Shown: piece by piece, positions 8,182-17,600 of the stretch | Position numbering within the stretch: position 1 is the stretch's first letter | Layout of the letters: the number at the start of each line of letters is the position of its first letter | Origin: an uncultured Pseudodesulfovibrio sp. | GTDB lineage: Bacteria > Desulfobacterota > Desulfovibrionia > Desulfovibrionales > Desulfovibrionaceae | DNA: 64,000 nucleotides | Direction of reading: 5' to 3' | Assembly: GCF_963664965.1 (NCBI RefSeq) | Contig: NZ_OY761823.1 | Span: forward strand, 2,056,001 to 2,120,000 | Made by a program: the position numbers and the translations under genes | Notes under the pieces: generated by a model | The model's input: only the letters and a program-made list of their open reading frames with translations | The model's database searches: none | Told to the model about the DNA's origin: nothing

Positions 8182-9600
8182 ATGACATATGATCGGCATA
8201 CGGTTCTTATCGCCAATCGTGGAGAGATAGCCATGCGGGTCATGCGGGCCTGTACTCGTCTGGGACTCGATTTTGTCTGTGTTTATACGCAGGAAGACCG
8301 TATGTCCGGACATGTTCGTCTGGCCAGGGAATTGGCTGGAGATCGGGCTGTTTACAAAATCACATCATATCTCGATGCCAATGAACTGTTTTCCGTGGCG
8401 GATCAATCCGGCGCGACCGCAGTGCATCCCGGATACGGCTTTTTTGCCGAAGACTTTCGTTTTGCGCGTCGTGTGGTACGCCGGGACCGTCCCATGGAAT
8501 TCATCGGGCCGTCATGGTGGGTCATTCGTGATCTCGGCGACAAGATCAACACGAAGCGCATTGCCCGCAGTCTGAAAGTGCCCACCGTTCCCGGTTCCGA
8601 TCGTCCCGTGTACAGTGAGATGGAGGCCGAAGAGATCGCTTCGAGCCTGTTTGAATTTCAGGCGACACAAGGCATCAGTGACGGTGTCATCATGGTCAAG
8701 GCCTCCGCAGGCGGCGGCGGAATGGGGATCGAGGAAGTCGGCAGTTTTGACGAGTTCCGTTCGGTTTTTCGCCGTATTCGCAATTATGCCAAGCGCAATT
8801 TCGGTGACGAGGGCGTGCTCATCGAGCAACGGATTTTTGATTTCAACCATCTGGAAGTACAGGTCGTTTCCGAGCGGGGCGGCAAGAATCATGTCCATTT
8901 CGGGACCCGCAACTGTTCGATTCAGAGCACTGGCAAGCAGAAGCGTGTGGAGATTGCGCCGGGGTTCGCTCCGGGGGTGATCCCGTATACCTTTGACGCT
9001 TCCAAGGTGCTCTCCGAAATAACCGAGCACTCGCTCGCCATGGCGCACAACGCGCATTATGACAATGTAGGGACATGGGAATGGATTGTTACCCCCAAGG
9101 GGGAGCCGTTTCTCATGGAGGTGAACACCCGCATTCAGGTCGAGAATGGTGTTTCCGCCGTCATTTCACGAGTGAATGGCGAGCATGTGGATATCATCAC
9201 CGAACAGATTCGTCTCGCACTGGGTGACAAGCTTGGCTACGGTCAGGATGATATCTCATTCGACGGTGTGGGAATCGAATACCGTGTTGTGGCCGAGAAT
9301 ACGGGCAATCGTTTTACTCCCTGTGCCGGACGGATTACCGATTTCGGGTGGCAGGAGCATGATTGGTTGCAGGTTTTCACTCAGGTACCGGTCGATCGCG
9401 AATATGAAATACCCATGGAGTTCGACCCCAACCTTGCTTTGGCCATAGTATGGGGCAGGGATTTGGACGAGGCGAAAGAACGGGGCAGCCGGTTCCTTGA
9501 TGAATTGGTGCTGCAAGGCGAAGTGGGCGGCAAGCCCGATGATTTTTATACCAATGTCCGGTACCTGAAAGAGAAGACCGGAAGAATCCTGGAGTTCTGA
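8182..9600 (+). CDS. Biotin carboxylase-like ATP-grasp protein (acyl-CoA carboxylase subunit)
   Basis: A 472-residue protein related to AccC: N-terminal pre-ATP-grasp domain (LIANRGEIAMRVMRACTRLG), glycine-rich ATP loop (KASAGGGGMGIEE), the catalytic stretch EVNTRIQVEN and a C-terminal biotin-carboxylase domain. It would carboxylate biotin using ATP and bicarbonate. It departs from standard AccC: QRRHQK is replaced by QSTGKQK, and EHPVTE after the catalytic NTRIQV is ENGVSA. It starts 12 bases after the PilZ gene and ends one base before the carboxyltransferase gene. Substrate (acetyl- or another acyl-CoA) is not determined. Confidence 0.85.
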   Translation: MTYDRHTVLIANRGEIAMRVMRACTRLGLDFVCVYTQEDRMSGHVRLARELAGDRAVYKITSYLDANELFSVADQSGATAVHPGYGFFAEDFRFARRVVRRDRPMEFIGPSWWVIRDLGDKINTKRIARSLKVPTVPGSDRPVYSEMEAEEIASSLFEFQATQGISDGVIMVKASAGGGGMGIEEVGSFDEFRSVFRRIRNYAKRNFGDEGVLIEQRIFDFNHLEVQVVSERGGKNHVHFGTRNCSIQSTGKQKRVEIAPGFAPGVIPYTFDASKVLSEITEHSLAMAHNAHYDNVGTWEWIVTPKGEPFLMEVNTRIQVENGVSAVISRVNGEHVDIITEQIRLALGDKLGYGQDDISFDGVGIEYRVVAENTGNRFTPCAGRITDFGWQEHDWLQVFTQVPVDREYEIPMEFDPNLALAIVWGRDLDEAKERGSRFLDELVLQGEVGGKPDDFYTNVRYLKEKTGRILEF

Positions 9601-9601
9601 T

Positions 9602-11869
9602 ATGGATGCTGACAGAAGAATCCAGGACCTTAAGGACCGTCTGACCTATATCCGTGATATTTTCGGGCAGAAGGAAGATGACAATATCCGTCTGCTGGCA
9701 GCCAAGCTCAATGAGTTGCTGGAGCGTGAAAGCAGTTTGCCGGGAAGAGTACTTGGCGAGGAACTGACTCGGCTTGAAGACCTGTTCGATTTTTCGGAGC
9801 GCAAGCTCGATACCCGCCTTTCACCCATGGACAGGGTACGCATCGTGCGCCATCCCCAGCGTATCTGCCTCAAGGACATTCTTGAAAACGTCTATGACAA
9901 CTATACCGAGATCGGCGGACGCGGCGAGTTCAACATCGATCCGAGCATGCTCATTGCGCGGGCCTATTTCACCAGACGGGTAGGCGACAAGGTCATCAAC
10001 CAGATGGTCATGGTAATCGGGCAGGAAAAAGGGCATGGCGAGGCCTTCCGCAATGGCGGCTCAGTCAAGCCTTCAGGCAATGCCAAGGCGCTGCACTACA
10101 TGAAGGTCGCCGAGACCGAAAACATCCCGGTCCATACGTTTGTCTTCACCCCCGGTGCCTATCCTGTGGAGGACTGGCCCGGTGCGGCACAGCAGATCGC
10201 ACGCAATCTGTATGAACTGGCTGCGCTTCGCGCTCCGGTCATTTCCGTGTTTTCCGAAGGCGGGTCCGGCGGTGCTGAAGCCGTGGGACTGGCTGACAGG
10301 CGCATCATGCTGTCGCACGGTTATTATTCGGTCATTTCACCGGAAGGTGCGGCGGCGATTGAAGGCGGTTTGCGCGGCGGCGCTCGGGCTACGCCTGAAC
10401 TCATCGAGAAATGTGCGCGACAGCTCTGCATCACTGCCGAGGACAACCTTGTCAATGGGTATATCGACCGGGTGCTGCAAGAGCCTCCGCTCGGTGCGCG
10501 GCCCAAGCATTACGAATTTTTCCGGGAACTCCGGCGTGAACTGATTCAGGCGACCAATGAGGCCGTGAGCGACGTCAAGTCCATGAAGCTTTACCGGGCC
10601 ATGGCCGTGCGTGCGAGCCGGACGGATGACGCCGAATCCATTTTCATGCGCTGGACGCTTTCTTCGTCTTCACTGAATCGTCTGGTGGAGCTTCGGCAGC
10701 GCAAGTTTCGCGCCTTGAGCAGTCATGCCCGACTCGACAGGACCGGGCTTGTGACGCGTGCCGTGGCCTCTGTTCGTGGGACTTTCTGGGCCATGCATTC
10801 ATTCCTGCGGTATGACGTGCTTGGCCGACAGAAGAAACGGCTGGACGCCATGTTTGAAGAACTGGGAGCCGAGGCGCATTTTGTTCGTCAGAAGTTGCTC
10901 CTGCCGTTCAAGAAGACCATGGACAAGGCCTTGCCCGGGAACAACGTGGAGCAGATTCGGAAGGGAGAGGAGGTCAGGAAGAAGCTGACCCGGCTTTCCT
11001 GTCCCGAGGACGGCGCGTGCCTCGTCGGCAGTGAGTGGCGATGGATCAGTCCCCGCAGTCAGGAGGATAGAACCGTTTCCTGTCCCAATGTGCGGACCCA
11101 TCATTGCCCGGACCTTTGGGTGCCCGATCTTTTTGGTGATTTTGCGGGAGTCTGTCCCAACTGCGGTCATCATTTTCCGATGGAATACCGCTGGTATCTG
11201 GAAAATGTTTTCGATTACAAACCGGCCCGTGAGTTCAACCAGCAGCTTGAGTCGGTCAATCCGCTGAATTACGAGCAGTTCGACATCAAGCTTGATCAGG
11301 CCAAGGAAAAAACAGGCCAGAAATCAGCCTGTATCACTTTTGAGACATCCATTGAAAATGTCGATGCCGTGGTCGCGGTCCTGTGTGCTCCGTTTCGGGG
11401 CGGCAGCGTGGGAGCCGCCGAGGGTGAGAAATTCATTCGCGCGGCAGAGCGGGCGGCCAGAAAAAGACAGCCGTTTATCGCCTATGTTCACGGCACTGCC
11501 GGAATTCGCATTCAGGAAGGCGTCAACGGTGTTATCCAGATGCCGCGCTGTACCATCGCCGTCCGCCGCTATATTGATGCCGGAGGGTTGTATCTGGTTT
11601 TGTACGATACCAATTCCTATGCAGGGCCGGTGGCGAGTTTTCTGGGATGTTCCCCCTATCAATTCGCGGTTCAGTCTTCCAACATCGGCTTCGCCGGTCC
11701 CGGCGTTATCACCGAGACCACCGGCATGCCTGTTCCGCCAGATTATCACCGCGCTTACCACGCTCTTTCGCGGGGACATATCCACGGCATATGGGATCGT
11801 CGTGAGGTCAAAAAGAACCTGCACCAGTCCCTCTTGACCATGGGCGGTCGAAACCTTTACTATCGTTAG
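9602..11869 (+). CDS. Fused carboxyltransferase: AccA-like then AccD-like domains
   Basis: This 755-residue protein joins both halves of a carboxyltransferase. Residues about 70-330 match AccA (ALHYMKVAETENIPVHTFVF, SEGGSGGAEAVGLADRRIM, SPEGAAAI). Residues about 490-755 match AccD, with a zinc-ribbon remnant (C-x7-C then CPNCGHHF), RGGSVGAAEGEKFIRAAERA and the closing GPGVITETTG. Between them is a roughly 150-residue helical linker. The order alpha-beta is opposite to the beta-alpha order of acyl-CoA carboxylase beta chains. It sits between a biotin carboxylase and a carrier-like gene. It probably transfers CO2 from biotin to acetyl-CoA for malonyl-CoA synthesis; another acyl-CoA is possible. 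Confidence 0.85.
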   Translation: MDADRRIQDLKDRLTYIRDIFGQKEDDNIRLLAAKLNELLERESSLPGRVLGEELTRLEDLFDFSERKLDTRLSPMDRVRIVRHPQRICLKDILENVYDNYTEIGGRGEFNIDPSMLIARAYFTRRVGDKVINQMVMVIGQEKGHGEAFRNGGSVKPSGNAKALHYMKVAETENIPVHTFVFTPGAYPVEDWPGAAQQIARNLYELAALRAPVISVFSEGGSGGAEAVGLADRRIMLSHGYYSVISPEGAAAIEGGLRGGARATPELIEKCARQLCITAEDNLVNGYIDRVLQEPPLGARPKHYEFFRELRRELIQATNEAVSDVKSMKLYRAMAVRASRTDDAESIFMRWTLSSSSLNRLVELRQRKFRALSSHARLDRTGLVTRAVASVRGTFWAMHSFLRYDVLGRQKKRLDAMFEELGAEAHFVRQKLLLPFKKTMDKALPGNNVEQIRKGEEVRKKLTRLSCPEDGACLVGSEWRWISPRSQEDRTVSCPNVRTHHCPDLWVPDLFGDFAGVCPNCGHHFPMEYRWYLENVFDYKPAREFNQQLESVNPLNYEQFDIKLDQAKEKTGQKSACITFETSIENVDAVVAVLCAPFRGGSVGAAEGEKFIRAAERAARKRQPFIAYVHGTAGIRIQEGVNGVIQMPRCTIAVRRYIDAGGLYLVLYDTNSYAGPVASFLGCSPYQFAVQSSNIGFAGPGVITETTGMPVPPDYHRAYHALSRGHIHGIWDRREVKKNLHQSLLTMGGRNLYYR

Positions 11870-11920
11870 CCCGTCAACGGCGGGGTAAATACCCATCCAA
11901 TAGAAATCAAGGAAACAATA

Positions 11921-12568
11921 GTGCTGAATATCAAAGAGTTGCTCGATAAAGTCAAAGCATCGCCTTACCGTGAGATCGAGATTCGCGCACCGCACACTGG
12001 TGTCGTGGAGTTCGCAGGTCTCAAAAAAGGTGATCAGGTTCATGGCCGTGAGGGCGAATATCAGGAAAAGCCCGGAACGCTGCTTGGACATTTGACACGA
12101 GAAAAGAACAAGAAGCCCATTTATGCTCCGGAAAAGGGCGAAGTGGAAAGTGTTCGCTCCGAACTGGAAGGTCAGTTTGTCGAGGCCGGCGAGCTTTTGG
12201 TCACCATCAAGCATTTTCTCACCCGCAAGGAAGTCATCGAGCTGATTCTTCAGGAGGCTCTGTTTCTTTTCCGGGCTCCGGAACGGGCAAAATATTACTT
12301 TGTCCCTGAAGTCGATCAGAAGCTCAAGGTTTCGGGCAAACGCTCGGTCAAGGTGCATGAGGGTATGGAAATCATGATCGTGTCCCGCATGAAGCGCGAG
12401 ACTCCGCTTTCCTACAGCGGTCCTGACGGCATCATTTATTCCGTATATTTCGGACGTGGCGACAATGTTGATGAAGGCGAACCGCTCATCGGCATCTGTC
12501 CTGAAGATCAGTTGACCGTCATTCAGGACGTGGTTGCACGTATTCAGAGCGAGTGGGAAGAGGAATAG
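11921..12568 (+). CDS. Candidate biotin carrier with two biotinyl/lipoyl-like hairpin domains
   Basis: A 215-residue protein starting at a GTG behind AAGGAAA. Residues 19-97 look like a biotinyl domain (IRAPHTGVV, then a hairpin, then YAPEKGEV and EGQFVEAGELLVTI), but the MKM tip is E61-K62-N63. Residues 118-195 form a second such fold with R156-M157-K158-R159 at the tip, followed by SGPDGIIYSV and GDNVDEGEPLIGI. K158 is the better candidate biotin site. Its position directly after biotin carboxylase and carboxyltransferase supports a carrier role. The hairpin is two residues longer than usual, so recognition by the standard biotin ligase is uncertain. Confidence 0.65.
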   Translation: MLNIKELLDKVKASPYREIEIRAPHTGVVEFAGLKKGDQVHGREGEYQEKPGTLLGHLTREKNKKPIYAPEKGEVESVRSELEGQFVEAGELLVTIKHFLTRKEVIELILQEALFLFRAPERAKYYFVPEVDQKLKVSGKRSVKVHEGMEIMIVSRMKRETPLSYSGPDGIIYSVYFGRGDNVDEGEPLIGICPEDQLTVIQDVVARIQSEWEEE

Positions 12569-12608
12569 AGCATTTCGCAGTGGATTGATCGAACGAATGA
12601 GGTAAAGC

Positions 12609-12950
12609 ATGGGCAAAGTTTTGCAGATTCGCGTTTCTGCGACTTCGCATGACGCTGATGTCGAAAAGACATGGAAGGCGTTGTGGAAGCTCGTCTGGGG
12701 TGAAGGCGGTGACGCCGTTCCAAAGAAGGGTGTGCTTGAACTTGCTCAGGCCGTGTTTGACGCGGTCCGTGCCGGTCTCATTGATTCGGACAAGGCGGAT
12801 GCATTGCGCGAAAAAGCCGAGCAGGCCGAAGAACTGCGTTTCAAGGTGCAGGATGCATTGGCCGCGAGGAATCCCGCTGAAGCGGATAGATTGTCTTATG
12901 AGATCGAGGATTGCCTTGATGATCTGGAAGACATTGCAAGTAAATTTTGA
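12609..12950 (+). CDS. Small conserved-looking protein of unknown function in the carboxylase cluster
   Basis: A 113-residue acidic protein. The first part (MGKVLQIRVSATSHDADVEKTWKALWKLVW) looks like a beta strand and helix; residues 45-113 are strongly helical and charged, probably coiled coil. No motif, signal or membrane segment is seen and I do not recognise a family. It follows the carrier-like gene by 40 bases and precedes ssb by 44, so co-transcription with the carboxylase genes is likely. An assembly or regulatory subunit is only a guess. Confidence 0.7.
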   Translation: MGKVLQIRVSATSHDADVEKTWKALWKLVWGEGGDAVPKKGVLELAQAVFDAVRAGLIDSDKADALREKAEQAEELRFKVQDALAARNPAEADRLSYEIEDCLDDLEDIASKF

Positions 12951-12994
12951 TAGGTATTCTTCTTTAATGAAAGATATGCCCGTAAGGAGTTAAT

Positions 12995-13540
12995 ATGGCT
13001 GGTAGCATGAATAAAGTTATCCTGATCGGCAGATTGGGACAGGACCCCAAGCTTTCCTACACTTCATCAGGACAGGCTGTAGCGAATTTTTCTCTGGCCA
13101 CCGATGAAGGGTATCGCGACAAGCAGACCGGCCAGAAAGTGGAACGCACCGAGTGGCATCGTGTCGTCGCATGGCGGCAGGCCGCTGAATTTGTCGGGAA
13201 CTATCTCAGCAAGGGGCGTCTGGTGATGGTCGAAGGCAAGCTCCAGACCCGCAAATGGCAGGGACAGGACGGCCAGGATCGTTACACCACCGAGATTGTG
13301 GCTGATCGTGTTGACGGCCTTGATCGTGCACCTGAAGGTCAGGGAAACTATCAGGGACGCCAGCAGGGTGGTTATCAGCAGAATAACCAGCAGAACAATT
13401 ATCAGCAGCAGGCTCCGCAGGGCGGATACCAGCAGAATCAGCAGCGTCAGGCTCCGCAACAGCAGCCGCAGCAGCCGGAAGAAGATCTCGGTCCGGCATT
13501 CCCGTCCGAAGCCAGCGGCATGGACGACGTGCCATTCTAG
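12995..13540 (+). CDS. ssb: Single-stranded DNA-binding protein
   Basis: A 181-residue SSB. Residues 1-105 are the OB fold ([49 protein letters not shown]). A glutamine-rich linker of about 50 residues with repeated GGYQQN-like units follows, and the protein ends in the acidic tip MDDVPF that docks SSB partners. The ATG at 12995 has AAGGAG eight bases upstream; an internal Met at residue 5 is less well placed. A terminator follows at 13566-13603. Confidence 0.96.
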   Translation: MAGSMNKVILIGRLGQDPKLSYTSSGQAVANFSLATDEGYRDKQTGQKVERTEWHRVVAWRQAAEFVGNYLSKGRLVMVEGKLQTRKWQGQDGQDRYTTEIVADRVDGLDRAPEGQGNYQGRQQGGYQQNNQQNNYQQQAPQGGYQQNQQRQAPQQQPQQPEEDLGPAFPSEASGMDDVPF

Positions 13541-13565
13541 GCATCATTGGATAGTTTGTAAGGAA

Positions 13566-13603
13566 ACACCCCGGCAACCTTTGGGCTGTCGGGGGTTTTT
13601 TTG
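13566..13603 (+). terminator. Rho-independent terminator of ssb
   Basis: CCCCGGCAACC pairs with a GGGC/TGTCGGGG arm (one G-U pair and a small internal loop) and is followed by seven or more T. It lies about 25 bases past the ssb stop. Confidence 0.8.
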
Positions 13604-13638
13604 TTCCGTGATAGTGGAATAAAATATTTCAAGTTTTT

Positions 13639-14526
13639 CTAAAATTTCTTTCGACTGGTATATGGCTGTTTTTCCGAGCAGAAAGTGATGTAGGTGAGCG
13701 TCAGGAGGCAGGCGAAGACCGCTGATCCGGTGCCAATGAGTACATTGTAGTACGGCGGTGCGGTCAGGGCCAGACGTATTAGCAGGGTTGCGAGAGCAAA
13801 ACCGGAGTTGCGGAAAACGGCCTTGAATTCCGGGAGAAACCGCTGCGCGATGAGTACGAGCATGATGTCGCTGAATATCAGGACCGTGTAGAAGCTCGAA
13901 AAGAAGTGAAAAGGTGGTTCGCCCTTGAGGATGAGAATGCTGTTTTTCACGCACATGCCGATGAAGATGCCGAGTATGATCAGTGCAACCATCTTCTTGG
14001 CTGCCACGAATTTATAAAGCTTTTCGCCTTTGCCCCTGAGGCCCGCCTCAAGGCGGCGGCGGAGCAGCGTGTAGACACCGAGCAATGCGAAAATCACAAG
14101 CGCACCGCCACCGTCGGACAGGATGATCCAGAGTTCCTTTTCATGGCCCGTGATGGTGATGGGCTCGGGAAAATCCGCCAGTGTCTTGAAGGCGCTCCTG
14201 AGCAGGATGAGCGCGAGAATTTCGAACTGTTTGCCGACGGCCTTGGAAATGGAGCAGGGCAGGGTGAATATCAGGCTGATGACCTCAAGGAACAGGACCA
14301 GCGTGAATGCGAGGTTGATCGCCATGTAGTGGCTGTTCGGAATGAGCGTGCCGAGATGTCCCGTGATCAGCCCTTGCCGTTTCAATTCAATGGAGCCGAG
14401 GGCGAGGATGAAGACGATGATGAGAAGGCCTGCAACGGCTCGTTGAGTGGAATCCTTTTCCCAGAAATAGTGGATCGGATCGAAGATGTAGGTCGCCAAG
14501 TCGTATGATTTGTGAATCAGGTTCAT
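13639..14526 (-). CDS. Integral membrane protein of unknown function
   Basis: A 295-residue protein with about six or seven hydrophobic segments, for example near residues 30-48, 68-90, 135-155, 180-200, 215-230 and 245-275. There is a basic cytoplasmic stretch RRRLEAGLRGKGEKLYKFVAAKK at roughly 160-182. I recognise no family motif. It stands alone between ssb (convergent) and the SNF2 gene, which is read in the same direction 109 bases upstream. Confidence 0.7.
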   Translation of the reverse strand: MNLIHKSYDLATYIFDPIHYFWEKDSTQRAVAGLLIIVFILALGSIELKRQGLITGHLGTLIPNSHYMAINLAFTLVLFLEVISLIFTLPCSISKAVGKQFEILALILLRSAFKTLADFPEPITITGHEKELWIILSDGGGALVIFALLGVYTLLRRRLEAGLRGKGEKLYKFVAAKKMVALIILGIFIGMCVKNSILILKGEPPFHFFSSFYTVLIFSDIMLVLIAQRFLPEFKAVFRNSGFALATLLIRLALTAPPYYNVLIGTGSAVFACLLTLTYITFCSEKQPYTSRKKF

Positions 14527-14594
14527 GGGTCAACCTTTATGGGAGATTGATTCCTGTGTCGTTTCAATGACACGGAAAAGAGGTGACAGGTATG

Positions 14595-14622
14595 CGGCAG
14601 GGGATGTCCCCCTGCCGTATTT
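14595..14622. terminator. Possible terminator hairpin after the SNF2 helicase gene
   Basis: A nine-bp GC-rich stem (14595-14603 with 14609-14617) lies about 20 bases beyond the helicase stop. On the minus strand it is not followed by a T run; the TATTTTT tract is on the plus side, where no gene ends. It may therefore act as a 3' stabilising hairpin rather than a terminator for the helicase mRNA. Confidence 0.4.
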
Positions 14623-14635
14623 TTGTGAAGCTATG

Positions 14636-17600
14636 TTAAATCTCGAACAGCATTTCGAGATCATCGCGTGTGAGGCTCTTGAGAGCGGACTGGCCGGGAA
14701 TAATCGCTTCGGCAACGTCCTTTTTCTGTTCCTGCAATTTGAGGATGCGCTCTTCGACCGTGTTCTGGCAGATCATCTTGTAGGCAAAAACCTGACGTTT
14801 CTGGCCAATGCGGTGTGTACGGTCGGTTGCCTGATTTTCCACTGCGGGGTTCCACCACGGATCATAGTGAATGACATAGTCCGCACTGGTCAGGTTGAGG
14901 CCGGTACCACCTGCCTTGAGCGAGATAAGGAAGATCGGGATATCTTCGTTCTCGTTGAATCGGTCCACCTGTTCGAAGCGGTCCTTGGACGAGCCGTCGA
15001 GGTAGGCGAACGGGATTTCCCGAATCTGGAGCCAACTGCGGATGACATGAAGCATCTGGACGAACTGCGAGAAGACGAGCACCTTGTGACCGCCTTCGAT
15101 GATATCAACTACAAGATCCTTGAATGCATCGAATTTGCCGGAGGGCAGGTTGGTGGAAACTCCGGGCATGTCGAGTTTGAGCAGGCGCGGATGGCAGCAG
15201 ATCTGGCGCAGCTTGAGCAGTGCGTCGAGGATGGACATCTGGCTTTTGGCCATGCCCTTTTCGTCGACGTCCCTGAGAACCTGATCCTTGAGTTTCTTTG
15301 CCAAGGCATTATAAAGATCCCGCTGTTCCTCGACCAGATCGCAATAATGCGTGGTTTCGATCTTGGGCGGCAGGTCCTTGGCGACCTCCGACTTGGTGCG
15401 GCGCAGGATGAATGGTTTCACGCGAGTCCGCAGGTAGTCGAGGGTTTCCTCGTCTCCGTCCTTGATCGGCTTGACTATGCCGCGCTGGAAGGAATGCTGG
15501 GAACCGAGGAATCCGGGCATGAGAAATTCGAACAGCGACCACAGTTCGAAAAGATTGTTTTCGATGGGCGTACCGGACAGGCAGACGCGAAGGCCTGCTT
15601 CCAGTTTGCGTACGGAGCGCGCCGTGATCGTATTGGGATTCTTGATGTTCTGGGCCTCATCAAGAATGACGCTTGCGTAGTCGTACTTGAGCAGTTCCTC
15701 AAGGTCACGGCGAAGCAGTGCGTATGTGGTGATGACCAGATGCGAGCTGCTGATGTGCTGGAACAGATCATCGCGCTTGGCTCCGTAAATGGTTAGCCGT
15801 TTGAGATTGGGAACAAATTTTTCCGCCTCACGCTCCCAGTTGGGCAGAACCGAAGTCGGGACGATGATGAGGTTCGGTCCGTCGATTCCCTTGTCCACGA
15901 GGGACTGAATGTATGACAGGGTCTGGATGGTTTTTCCGAGTCCCATTTCGTCGGCGAGGATGCCGCCGAAGCCGTACTCACGCAGGAAGTTGAGATAGCT
16001 GAGTCCCTGTACCTGATACGGGCGCAGGGTGGCTTGCAGCTCCTTGGGCTGATCGACGATCTTGATCTGTTCGAAGTTGTTGATCTTCTCGCGCAACTGA
16101 ACGAAGAATTCGTCGGTCTGTGCCTGCGGCAGGTCTTCCAGAATCTTTTCGAGAACCGGCGCTTCATACTGGTTGAATTGGCTCTTGGGAGCCTTTTCAG
16201 GATCAAAGCCGAGGGTCTTGAGCTTGTGGCCGAGCTTGTTGAGCCATGCTTCGGGAAGGCTGGTGTATGAGCCGTCCTTGAGCTGTACATAGCGTTTGCC
16301 CTTGGTCCATGCCTCCCAGATGACTTCGATGGGCACGCGCTGATCGTCGTACTCGACCGAGAGTTCGAGATTGAACCACTTATCCTCTTCGTCGGTTTCG
16401 ACTTCAGCCACCACCATGGGCTGCGTTGTCCGCACTTTGTATCGGGTGAGGTTCTGCTCACCGTAGACACGGTATGCCTCAACGAGCTGCGGGTAGTGGT
16501 CGAGCAGGAAGTTGATGGCCTCTTCCTGTTCCATGAACCAGATATGATTGTTTCTGGGCTGAAAATTCATGTCCTGCAACTCGGCCATGAGTTGTGTTTC
16601 TTCATCCTGTGCCCGACGGATGAGGTAGCTCTTGCCGCCTTCGTGGTAGCTGCCTGTCTGGAGATCCGGGTTCGGACCGGGCATGACGAATTCGCCGTGC
16701 TCGTTTTCGTAGATGTTCTGCACCTTGAGGACCAGCAGGGAGCCTTCTTCATCCAGATAGAGTTTTGGGTTGTAATCCGCATCCTGGAAGATGGGGCCGA
16801 CCCGTTCAAGGAAGTCTTCCTGTCCGTAAAGGTCGGAAACCGGAATTTTCGTCCACACGCGGTCAAGGAATTCCGAGACGTCGGCATGGGGCACGATGGG
16901 CTTTTGTTCAACCATGCCCTGAACGAGTTTGGGATCAAGGCCGGTCTGCACCGGATAGAAGGAATTCTTGTAGTACACCCAGAGCGGAAGGCGACCGTAG
17001 AAATATATTTCTTCCTCGTCCGTGATGGAGAAGGGCATCTTGTCTTCACGGGCCAGAAGGATGTCGAAGTTCAAGCCGTCTTCACTCAGTGCCGGGGAAA
17101 GCTTGAGCTGCATGGTCTTGGACTCGATGGTCACGGGCTGATCGGATTCGCGCAGGTAAAGGTAGTATTCCCCTTTGACGGCACGGAAGAACCAAGAGTG
17201 AAGGCCTGCCGGAATTTCGACCTTGTGTCCCCAGTAGTCGAGGTAATGGCCGATCTGTTCGGCAACACCGGGCAAGGCTGGTGAAGTGTCGCACCAGTCC
17301 GGGTTTTCCACGATCTGTGCAAGTGTCACTTCGTTCTGTACCTGAGAAATGCCGGACTTGTTTTGGCGGGCACGGAAGAAGGCAACCTGCAATCGACCGA
17401 GTTCCGGGTAAATGCGATATATAATGTAATGGCGACCGGCTTCGGGTTCCAGCTCGGTGGCAAAGAAGGGACGGAAGGTCTGTTTCCATTCCGTGCGTGG
17501 CAGCGGTGCTTCCTCGCTTGATTCGGAATCAAGCGATTTGAGCATCTTGTATGCCGTGGCTGCAACATGTCGGCAGACGCCAGAGAAGGAGTCCGGACAG

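Noticed and set aside
11324-12616. 430-codon minus-strand frame over the carboxyltransferase and carrier genes
   Set aside because: Opposite to clear AccD motifs and lacking protein-like composition.
14525-15796. 423-codon plus-strand frame across the SNF2 gene
   Set aside because: Antisense to conserved helicase motifs; no own family signature.
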